From DASYYE01 sp035946955 (GTDB taxonomy: Bacteria > Actinomycetota > Actinomycetes > Streptosporangiales > Streptosporangiaceae), in assembly GCA_035946955.1 (NCBI GenBank), contig DASYYE010000400.1:1-14475 (forward strand): a stretch of DNA of 14,475 nt, in the 5' to 3' direction. The translations under genes were made by a program, and so were the position numbers. Positions 1 through 6,078 of this stretch are shown piece by piece (position 1 is the first letter of the stretch; each line of letters opens with the position of its first letter). The notes beneath the pieces were generated by a model that made no database searches, was not told the origin of the DNA, and saw nothing but the letters and a program-made list of their open reading frames with translations.

Positions 1-24
1 GCCGCCCTGTACTGGCGCCGCTGA
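1..24 (+). CDS. C-terminal end of an upstream gene (partial)
   Basis: Reading from base 1 in frame 1 gives AALYWRR followed by TGA at 22-24. The short aromatic/basic tail and the lack of any other signal make it a plausible C-terminus of a gene that enters from the left. Nothing can be said about its function from seven residues, and it could be a chance open frame. Confidence 0.25.
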   Translation, partial: AALYWRR

Positions 25-100
25 GCACAACGGGTTTCCAGGCTGCGCTCCGTGGGGGAAGGTGCCTGTAGCGGGCTGCGGGCCGAGGGAGTGGCGGAAC

Positions 101-707
101 ATGCGTATCGCTGTGTACGGGGCAGGCGGTGTCGGTGGCTATTTCGGAGGCCGGCTCGCCCAGTCCGGGGCAGAGGTGCACTTCATCGCCCGAGGGGCCC
201 ACCTGCAGGCCATTCGCGAGCACGGGCTGAGGGTGCGCAGCGTCAAGGGCGACTTCGAGGTGCAGGTGACCGCGACCGATGACCCGGCTGACATCGGCGC
301 GTGCGACTTCGTGCTGTTCTGCGTGAAGTCCTTCGACACCGCGGCCGCCGCGGCCCGGCTCGGCCCGCTGGTGGGCGAGGACACAGCGGTGGTGACGCTG
401 CAGAACGGGGTCGATAACGAGGAGAAGCTCGCCCGGGCGGTCGGGGAAAGACCACGTAATGGGCGGGGCTGCGTTCATCTTTGCCGAGATCGCCGAGCCC
501 AGGGTAGTCCGGCACACCGGCGGCCCGGCCAGCATCACATTCGGGGAACTCGACGGCAGCACCAGCCAGCGGGCTAAGCGTCTGCTCACGTCCTGTGAGC
601 AGGCCGGCTTCGGGGCGGAACTGTCGGCGGACATCAAGACGGTGCTGTGGGTCAAGCTCGCCTTCATCTGCGCCCAGGCCGGCATGACCGCCACCCGAGC
701 CTCAGGT
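101..707 (+). pseudogene. Ketopantoate reductase (ApbA/PanE) family, frameshifted and truncated
   Basis: The ATG at 101 opens MRIAVYGAGGVGGYFGGRLA, the NADPH-binding Rossmann loop (GxGxxG, residues 7-12) of the 2-dehydropantoate 2-reductase family. The frame then holds typical blocks (FVLFCVKSFDT, VVTLQNGVDNEEKLARAVGE). After residue 116 the family sequence continues in the next frame (DHVMGGAAFIFAEIAEP, then VLWVKLAFICAQAGMTA, which carries the family's conserved Lys after Trp). One extra A in the GAAAG run at 446-450 explains the shift. Family resemblance then stops near 700, where the C-terminal helical domain should continue for over 100 residues. Two independent lesions argue for a dead gene, although the frameshift alone could be a sequencing error. 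Intact members reduce ketopantoate or related 2-keto acids with NADPH. Confidence 0.8.
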
Positions 708-832
708 CAGCCCCCTGTGGCGCCAGCGATGGGTGGCTCGCTGTCGCGTACTACATCACCAGGGCGCCGCTGCCGCCACCGGCAAGAGCCATCCGGCGTG
801 CGAGCTCCGAGGCCGGCACCACTGCCCTCCCG
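708..832. other. Unassigned remnant between the pseudogene and the LysR stop
   Basis: This stretch lies between the point where reductase similarity ends and the LysR stop codon. One plus frame reads WLAVAYYITRAPLPP, which has a protein-like look but matches no family I recognise. It may be the junction left by the deletion that removed the reductase C-terminus. I see no clear terminator hairpin here. Confidence 0.3.
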
Positions 833-1753
833 TCATGACGTGGGTTGCCGCCCGCGGAGGGTGGCGGCGCTTGCTGCCTGGAGGGCGGCCAGGGTGGCGG
901 CGACGGCGGGCGGCTGCCGTGTGGCGGCCGGGGTGATGGCCAGGATCTGCCGCTGCGGGGCGCTGGCCAGCGGGATGGCTGTCAGCCCAGGGAGCGCCAC
1001 GGTGGCGAGGACCAGTTCGGGCAGGAGAGCGACACCAAGACCCACTATTACCAGCCGCTGGACGGCGATGTAGTCGTCAGTGGCGAAGGCGATCTGGGGG
1101 GTGAAACCTGCCTCTGCCGTCGCGCGGAGCAGATGGTCACGGCAACGTTCGCAGCCGGCGATCCAGGTTTCGGCGGAGAGCTGCGCCAGGTCCAAGGTGC
1201 TGGCCTGGGCGAGGGGGTGACTGGCAGGCAGGACAGCCAGCAGCCGGTCGGTCAGCAGGGGTGTCTTGGTGAAGTCCGCGCCCTCGTCGGACACCACACC
1301 GGCGTACTCGAAGGTCAGGGCAAGGTCGCAGTCGCCATGCCTGAGCAAGGCCAGTGAGGTGGGCGGCTCGGCCTCGACCAGCGAGACCTCGATCAGCGGG
1401 TGGCTGGCTCGCAACTGGGCGAGCGCGGCCGGGACGAGCGTGGCGCTGGAGGAGGGGAACGAGGCCAGGCGGGCCCGGCCGGCCCGCAGCCCGGCGATCG
1501 CTGCCACCTCCTCCTCGGCGGCTGCCAGCCGGGCCGAGACCACCTCGGCGTGCGCAACGAGCACCTGGCCCGCTTCGGTGAGCCTGATGCCCCGGCCTGC
1601 CTTGGCCACGAGCGGCGTGCCAGCCTCCCTTTCGAGACGGCGGATGTGATGGGTGATGGCTGGCTGGGTGTACCCGAGCTGGCGGGCGGCCTCCGAGAGC
1701 GACCCGTGGTGGGCCACGGCCCGCAGCACCAGCAGCCGCCGAAGGTCGAGCAT
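833..1753 (-). CDS. LysR-family transcriptional regulator
   Basis: This 306-residue protein has the normal LysR length. The N-terminal winged helix-turn-helix is at about residues 1-60 (MLDLRRLLVLRAVAHHGSLS, then EAARQLGYTQPAITHHIRRLE, with LTEAGQVLVAHA after it). A LysR-type effector-binding domain follows from about residue 90 to 295 (FEYAGVV, LLTDRLLAVLPASHPLA, VGLGVALLPELVL). I chose the ATG at 1753 because LysR proteins normally begin a few residues before this helix and because TAGATT lies exactly 7 nt upstream, as at other starts in this window; longer in-frame starts exist at 1786 and 1909. The gene is divergent from the amino-acid racemase, so by the usual LysR rule it probably controls that gene and itself. 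The effector is unknown; an amino acid is a reasonable inference. Confidence 0.93.
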   Translation of the reverse strand: MLDLRRLLVLRAVAHHGSLSEAARQLGYTQPAITHHIRRLEREAGTPLVAKAGRGIRLTEAGQVLVAHAEVVSARLAAAEEEVAAIAGLRAGRARLASFPSSSATLVPAALAQLRASHPLIEVSLVEAEPPTSLALLRHGDCDLALTFEYAGVVSDEGADFTKTPLLTDRLLAVLPASHPLAQASTLDLAQLSAETWIAGCERCRDHLLRATAEAGFTPQIAFATDDYIAVQRLVIVGLGVALLPELVLATVALPGLTAIPLASAPQRQILAITPAATRQPPAVAATLAALQAASAATLRGRQPTS

Positions 1754-1802
1754 GAGCCCCAATCTATAAACAATTTTTTGGCTCATGCCAAGGAACTGGC
1801 AT
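1751..1802. promoter_or_regulatory. Divergent LysR/racemase control region with two palindromes
   Basis: CATGAGCC (1751-1758) and GGCTCATG (1780-1787) form a perfect 8-bp inverted repeat with a 21-bp spacer. It overlaps the LysR start and its promoter. ATGCCA (1785-1790) and TGGCAT (1797-1802) form a second, tighter 6-6-6 palindrome. On the minus strand TTGGCA (1791-1786) stands 17 bp from TATAGA (1768-1763), a fair -35/-10 pair for the LysR gene; TAGATT (1766-1761) is an alternative -10. The AT-rich core at 1761-1779 stands out from its GC-rich surroundings. The palindromes are candidate LysR operators; which one is bound is inference. Confidence 0.5.
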
Positions 1803-1863
1803 TTGTTCTTGAGATGAACTGGGGGCACGCTGGCAAGGACGGCTCGCAACGAAGGGAGACGCC

Positions 1864-2547
1864 ATGCGGACGATCGGCCTGCTGGGTGGCATGAGCTGGG
1901 TGTCCACAACCGAGTACTACCGGATCCTGAACCAGCTCACTGGCCGCGAGCGCAGCGGGCACTCCGCACCGCTGCTGCTGCACTCGTTCGACTTCGCCGA
2001 GGTCGCCGCCCTGCAGGCGGCCGGCAGCTGGGACGAGGCCGGTGACCTGCTCGCCGGTGCGGCCAAGGGCCTGGAGGCCGCCGGTGCCGAGCTGCTGCTG
2101 ATCTGCACCAACACCATGCACAAGGTCGCCCCGGCAGTGCAGGCGGCGGTCTCGGTCCCGCTGGTCCACATCGTTGACGCCACCGCCGAACGTGCCCGCG
2201 CGGCCGGGCTGAGGACGCTCGGCCTGCTCGGCACGCGCTTCACCATGGAAGACGGCTTCTACCAGGAGCGCATGCGCGCCCATGGCCTGCGCGTGGTGGT
2301 CCCGGGGGCAGCCGACCGGGAGACCGTGCACCGGGTGATCTTCGAAGAACTGTGCACCGGGGTGACCACTGAGGCATCCAGGCAGGCCTACCGGCAGGCC
2401 ATCGCCCGGCTGGTCGCGGCGGGTGCCGAGGGTGTGGTCCTGGGCTGTACCGAGATCGAGTTGCTCGTGAGCCAGGCAGACAGCCCGGTCGAGGTCTTCG
2501 CGACGACCCGGATCCACGCGGAGGCGGCGATGACTGCTGCCGCATAG
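1864..2547 (+). CDS. Aspartate/glutamate racemase family, broad-specificity YgeA/RacX type
   Basis: This 227-residue protein closely follows the YgeA/RacX pattern: MRTIGLLGGMSWVST at the N-terminus, LLICTNTMHK around residue 78-87, LLGTRFTMEDGFY around 121-133, IFEELCTG, and VVLGCTEIELLV around 191-202. Cys81 and Cys195 are the expected pair of catalytic cysteines of this PLP-independent two-base mechanism. Family members interconvert L- and D-amino acids in the cytoplasm; YgeA has broad specificity rather than being a true aspartate racemase, so the substrate here is not fixed. The ATG at 1864 has a GGGAGA ribosome site a few bases upstream. The divergent LysR gene is its likely regulator. 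Confidence 0.93.
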   Translation: MRTIGLLGGMSWVSTTEYYRILNQLTGRERSGHSAPLLLHSFDFAEVAALQAAGSWDEAGDLLAGAAKGLEAAGAELLLICTNTMHKVAPAVQAAVSVPLVHIVDATAERARAAGLRTLGLLGTRFTMEDGFYQERMRAHGLRVVVPGAADRETVHRVIFEELCTGVTTEASRQAYRQAIARLVAAGAEGVVLGCTEIELLVSQADSPVEVFATTRIHAEAAMTAAA

Positions 2548-2572
2548 TGGGCGTGGGTGGCGAAGCCGGGTC

Positions 2573-2588
2573 TAGCATGCGCGTCATG
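2573..2588 (+). promoter_or_regulatory. Candidate leaderless -10 element of the GNAT gene
   Basis: TAGCAT (2573-2578) is followed by exactly 7 nt and then ATG at 2586. No Shine-Dalgarno sequence precedes either nearby ATG. The same TAnnnT-N7-ATG layout recurs at three other starts in this window. No convincing -35 is visible. Confidence 0.45.
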
Positions 2589-3194
2589 GACAGGGTCATC
2601 CGGTCGGCTGTTCCCAGCGACACCAAGCCGGCAGCGGCGATGCTCGCACGCGCCTTTGCCGACGACCCGCTCCTCGTTTGGGTCCTCCCGGACGAGGCCG
2701 CCAGGAGGCGGCGGCTGCCAGAGCTGTTCGCCGCACAGCTCCGTGCCGCGGCACGTGGCCCTGACGAGACCGACCTGATACTCGCGGACGGGCGGCCGCT
2801 GGGCTGCGCGATGTGGGCCCCGCCAGGTGCCTGTCAGCCGTCGCTGCGTCAGCAACTGCCCGTGCTGGCGGTCTTCCCGCTGATCATGAGGCGGCGCTTG
2901 GCAGTGGCTGTCAGGTCCTTCAATGCACTTGGCCGGGAGCGCCCCGAGGAGCCGCACTGGTACCTGTCCACGATTGGCGTTGACCCGGCCGCCCAGCGGA
3001 CCGGTGTCGCCCGCGGACTGCTGGCACCGCGGCTCGCGCGGTGCGACGAAGACCAGATCGCGGCTGCCCTGGTCACCGGCAAGGAAAGCAACGTGGCGTA
3101 CTACGAGTCATTCGGGTTCACCGTGACGGGGCATATCGAGGTTCCCGGTGGTGGCCCGGCGCACTGGGCGATGTGGCGCAACCCCCGGCAGTGA
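2586..3194 (+). CDS. GNAT-family N-acetyltransferase
   Basis: This 202-residue protein begins MDRVIRSAVPSDTKPAAAML, the usual first strand and helix of GNAT enzymes. Motif A, which binds the acetyl-CoA pyrophosphate, is YLSTIGVDPAAQRTGVARGL (Q-R-T-G-V-A at 137-142). The terminal NVAYYESFGFTVTG near 169-182 is the usual motif B region. It fits the subgroup that acetylates small molecules, but the acceptor cannot be read from sequence. An ATG at 2577 and a GTG at 2547, the latter touching the racemase stop codon, are alternative starts; I prefer 2586 because of the -10 element 7 nt upstream. It is convergent with the response regulator. Confidence 0.88.
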   Translation: MDRVIRSAVPSDTKPAAAMLARAFADDPLLVWVLPDEAARRRRLPELFAAQLRAAARGPDETDLILADGRPLGCAMWAPPGACQPSLRQQLPVLAVFPLIMRRRLAVAVRSFNALGRERPEEPHWYLSTIGVDPAAQRTGVARGLLAPRLARCDEDQIAAALVTGKESNVAYYESFGFTVTGHIEVPGGGPAHWAMWRNPRQ

Positions 3195-3208
3195 GGCCCC
3201 CTGGTGGC

Positions 3209-3904
3209 TCACTGCCCGTCAGTTGACGGGCCCGCCAGCCCGGTCTGGTAGGCGAGGACAACGGCCTGGACCCGGTCCCGCAGCTGCAGCTTGGCCAGGA
3301 TCCTGGCCACATGGGTCTTGACCGTCGCCTCACTGAGCGTCAGCTCGGCGGCGAGCTCGGCGTTGCTCAGCCCACGGGACAGCAGCCGGAGCACTTCGAG
3401 TTCTCGCGGGGTCAGGTCCGACAGGTCAGCATGCAAGGCCACCTGGTCGGACCGGTGCGGGGCGAACCGTTCGACCAGCCGCCGGGTGATGGACGGTGCG
3501 AGCAGCGCGTCGCCACATTGGACCATCCGTACGGCGGCGACGAGGTGCTCGGGCGAGGTGTCCTTGAGCAGGAACCCGCTTGCCCCGGCAGTCAGCGCCG
3601 CGTAGACATACTGGTCGAGGTCGAACGTGGTGAGGATGATGATCCGGCAGTCGCTGGCGGGCCTGGACCCGAGGATGCGGCGGGTGGCCTCCAGGCCGTC
3701 CATCTCCGGCATGCGGATGTCCATGAGGACGACGTCGGGGCGGTGCGTGAGCACGGCGGCGACCGCTTCCCTGCCGTTGGCGGCCTCTGCCGCGACACTG
3801 ATCCCTGCCGCTTGCAAGATCATGCGAAACCCACTGCGGACCAGGGTCTGGTCGTCAGCGATGACCACACGCAGCGGAGCGCCCGCCATGGCCGCATCAC
3901 TCAT
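3209..3904 (-). CDS. NarL/FixJ-family response regulator
   Basis: This 231-residue regulator has a receiver domain at about residues 10-128 and a LuxR-type helix-turn-helix at about 161-225. The acidic pair is D17-D18 (VVIADDQ), the phosphoacceptor is D62 (VVLMDIRMPEMDG), the switch Thr is T92-T93 (IILTTFD) and the conserved Lys is K114 (GFLLKD). The output domain contains LTPRELEVLRLLSRGLSNAE and SEATVKTHVARILAKLQLRD. The start at 3904 overlaps the kinase stop by ATGA, so translation is coupled to the kinase gene upstream; an in-frame start at 3967 lies within the kinase coding region and is less likely. Its likely targets are its own operon and the divergent ABC transporter. Confidence 0.95.
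   Translation of the reverse strand: MSDAAMAGAPLRVVIADDQTLVRSGFRMILQAAGISVAAEAANGREAVAAVLTHRPDVVLMDIRMPEMDGLEATRRILGSRPASDCRIIILTTFDLDQYVYAALTAGASGFLLKDTSPEHLVAAVRMVQCGDALLAPSITRRLVERFAPHRSDQVALHADLSDLTPRELEVLRLLSRGLSNAELAAELTLSEATVKTHVARILAKLQLRDRVQAVVLAYQTGLAGPSTDGQ
3214..3231. terminator. Palindrome at the convergent gene ends
   Basis: GCCCGTCA (3214-3221) and TGACGGGC (3224-3231) form a perfect 8-bp inverted repeat separated by two bases. It lies 20 bases beyond the GNAT stop and inside the last codons of the response regulator. It could act as a transcription stop for the plus-strand gene, but no T-run follows. Confidence 0.35.
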
Positions 3905-5223
3905 GGCTGGGTCACTTCCACAGGTACCTCGGCTGGTTCGGCTGGCATCCTGGCCTTCACCAGCCACCCCCCGCCTGCGCGGGGTCCAGCGTCGAACTCG
4001 CCGCCGTAGAGCACCACCCGTTCCCGCAGGCCAAGCAGGCCCATCCCAGCACCGTCGGGAACGCCAGCGTCCGGGGGTGGGCCAGCGGCAGGGATCGGCC
4101 GGCCGTCGTCGGCGACCTCGACCACCAGTCCGGTCGGCTCATAGCTGAGCAGCACCTGCGTGCGCGGTTTCCCCGCGTGCTTGATCACGTTGGTCAGTGC
4201 CTCTTGCACCACCCGGAACGCGGCCAGCCCCAGGCCGGGCGGCAGGTCCCGCGGCGTGCCGGTGACGTGCAGCTCGACGGGCAGGCCGGCGCTGACCACC
4301 CGGTCGACCAGTGGGCGGAGCTCGTCAAGACCAGGCTGCGGCATCAGCGCCGCTGTGCCGTTGGCGCCGCTCTCATGGTCAGCCGAAGCACCCGGCTGAC
4401 CAGGCAGACCGCTGACTTCAAAGGCACCCGCTGCGGGACCGAGCAGTCCAAGCAGACGACGCAGCTCCGTGAGGGCCGCCCGGCCGCATGACTCCACCGC
4501 GAGCAGCGCTTTAGCCGCCTCAGCGGGATCCTCGCCCAGCACCTTCCGCGCGGCGCCCGCCTGCACCACCATCACGCTCACGTTGTGCGTCACCACGTCG
4601 TGCAGTTCGCTGGCGATGCGGGCGCGTTCCCGCTCGAGCGCGCGCCTGGTCGCCTCGTGGTGCTCCGCTTCCGCCTGGCGGAGCCGAGCTGTCGAGTCGC
4701 CCGCCCGCCTGGCCCACAGGTGGACCGCGTTTCCCACGACCATGATCGGGAGGAAGATCAGCAGCGGTGTGGCCCGGGCCGGGATGGGCGGCGCCGTGTC
4801 CTGGAAGAGCGCGATCACCAGCAATGCCGCCAGGGGCATGCTGAGCAGGGCCAGGCCGTGGTAGCGGCTGTGCACAACCGCCGAGTAGGCGGCGAACGAC
4901 ACCGTGAGGAAGGTGACGATCGTCGCATGGTGGTCGCCGCCGTAGAAAGCAGCGATGACGCCCGCCATGATCACCCAGAACGAGGTCAGCGGGACGATCC
5001 TGCGCAGCGCCAACGGCGCTGCTGTCAGGACAACCAGCGTCGGCCCCAGGATGCGGGACGGGCTGCCTCCGTCGAGAAGCACCGCCGCGCTGGCGACTGC
5101 CGCCAAGGCGATGTCAGCGGCGATGGCAGTCCGGGAGACGGCAGGCCGCGGCTCGGCGGACCGGACAAATAGGAGCGCCCGGGCCAGACCGCCCCGGACC
5201 GACACCCACGTGCCCTTGCTCAT
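3901..5223 (-). CDS. Sensor histidine kinase, NarL-partner type (HisKA_3)
   Basis: This 440-residue membrane kinase has about five hydrophobic segments in residues 33-170, then a coiled linker, then the HisKA_3 dimerisation helix RIASELHDVVTHNVSVMVVQ with phosphoacceptor H208. The HATPase domain follows, with N-box QEALTNVIKHA (N345), DDGRP near 372-376 and GMGLLGLRER near 393-401. The membrane loops are short, as in kinases that sense within the membrane or through a partner transporter. A start at 5223 (MSKGTW) gives the standard layout and has a GAGAGA upstream; the open frame runs on to 5469 without family features. The gene ends in an ATGA overlap with the response regulator. A low-complexity Gly/Pro/Ser insert at about 262-296 separates the two catalytic modules. 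Confidence 0.94.
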   Translation of the reverse strand: MSKGTWVSVRGGLARALLFVRSAEPRPAVSRTAIAADIALAAVASAAVLLDGGSPSRILGPTLVVLTAAPLALRRIVPLTSFWVIMAGVIAAFYGGDHHATIVTFLTVSFAAYSAVVHSRYHGLALLSMPLAALLVIALFQDTAPPIPARATPLLIFLPIMVVGNAVHLWARRAGDSTARLRQAEAEHHEATRRALERERARIASELHDVVTHNVSVMVVQAGAARKVLGEDPAEAAKALLAVESCGRAALTELRRLLGLLGPAAGAFEVSGLPGQPGASADHESGANGTAALMPQPGLDELRPLVDRVVSAGLPVELHVTGTPRDLPPGLGLAAFRVVQEALTNVIKHAGKPRTQVLLSYEPTGLVVEVADDGRPIPAAGPPPDAGVPDGAGMGLLGLRERVVLYGGEFDAGPRAGGGWLVKARMPAEPAEVPVEVTQP

Positions 5224-5372
5224 CAGGCTATTGTCTCTCGCGGCTCGTCCGAAGGGCGTCGCTCGTCTGGCGTATTCGGCTGCATCGCAAGGATGACCCG
5301 GCACAGGGAAACCACCCGCAGGGCGGCCGGATTGCAGTCTCGCGGCCGACGCAGGCCAGGACCGGGCGGGCC

Positions 5373-5388
5373 TAACTTGCCACGCATG
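5373..5388 (+). promoter_or_regulatory. Candidate leaderless -10 element of the ABC ATPase gene
   Basis: TAACTT (5373-5378) is followed by 7 nt (GCCACGC) and then ATG at 5386. No Shine-Dalgarno sequence is seen before this ATG. The rest of the 162-base gap to the divergent kinase start holds no other clear promoter hexamers, so the regulator binding site is not assigned. Confidence 0.5.
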
Positions 5389-6078
5389 GATGCCCTGATA
5401 GAGCTCGAGGAAGTCACCAAACGCTACAACAGTGACGCTGTGCCCGCCGTGGACAGCATCAGCATGCACATCGCCCCTGGCGAGGCTGTCGCCGTGATGG
5501 GGCCATCAGGCAGCGGGAAATCCACACTGCTGAACCTGATCGCCGGGCTCGACCGGCCCACCAGCGGGACAGTCACCGTGGCCGGAGAGCGCATCGACGG
5601 GCTGAGCGAGACCGGTGTGGCCCGGTTCCGCCGACGGCACATTGGCATGGTCTTCCAGTTCTTCAACCTGCTGGATGACCTGACCGTCCTGGACAACATC
5701 CTGCTCCCCGCGCAGCTTGCCGGGGTGTCGCGGGCCAAGGCCCGGGCCAGGGCCGACGAGCTCCTGCAAGCGCTGCGGATCGGCCGGCACCGGCATGCCT
5801 ACCCGGCGCGGCTGTCCGGCGGCGAGCGGCAGCGGGTGGCGATCGCCCGGGCCCTGGTGAACCGGCCGGCGATGCTGCTCGCTGACGAGCCGACCGGTGC
5901 CCTGGACAGCGCCAATGGCGAGGAGATCGGGCAACTGCTGCTCGACCTCAACCGCTCCGGCCAGACACTCGTCCTCGTCACCCACAACCCCGCTCTTGCC
6001 GCACGTTACGCAAGCCGCACAGTCCAGGTCGCTGACGGCCGGATCGCCAGCAACGCCGATGCGGGGGCACGGCGATGA
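5386..6078 (+). CDS. ABC transporter ATP-binding protein, MacB/LolD type
   Basis: This 230-residue ATPase carries every expected motif: Walker A GPSGSGKST (39-47, K45), Q-loop Q91 in GMVFQFFNLLDD, signature LSGGERQRVAIARAL (143 onward), Walker B MLLADEPTGALD (D167, E168) and H-loop H200 in LVTHN. The FFNLL after the Q-loop is typical of the MacB/LolD/FtsE group, which works with FtsX-type permeases. The next gene is exactly such a permease and overlaps it by ATGA. These systems use ATP in the cytoplasm to drive extrusion or membrane release of lipids, peptides or antibiotics rather than import. The start at 5386 agrees with the family N-terminus and with the upstream -10; the open frame reaches 5293 but adds no domain. 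Confidence 0.95.
   Translation: MDALIELEEVTKRYNSDAVPAVDSISMHIAPGEAVAVMGPSGSGKSTLLNLIAGLDRPTSGTVTVAGERIDGLSETGVARFRRRHIGMVFQFFNLLDDLTVLDNILLPAQLAGVSRAKARARADELLQALRIGRHRHAYPARLSGGERQRVAIARALVNRPAMLLADEPTGALDSANGEEIGQLLLDLNRSGQTLVLVTHNPALAARYASRTVQVADGRIASNADAGARR

Noticed and set aside
446..461. Programmed frameshift in the ketopantoate reductase-like gene
   Set aside because: GGGGAAAG is a weak slip site, no stimulatory structure is apparent, and the downstream part is truncated, so decay or a sequencing error is simpler.
1783..2517. Minus-strand open frame of 244 codons opposite the racemase
   Set aside because: It has no family motifs, and the plus strand carries an unmistakable YgeA-type racemase with both catalytic cysteines.
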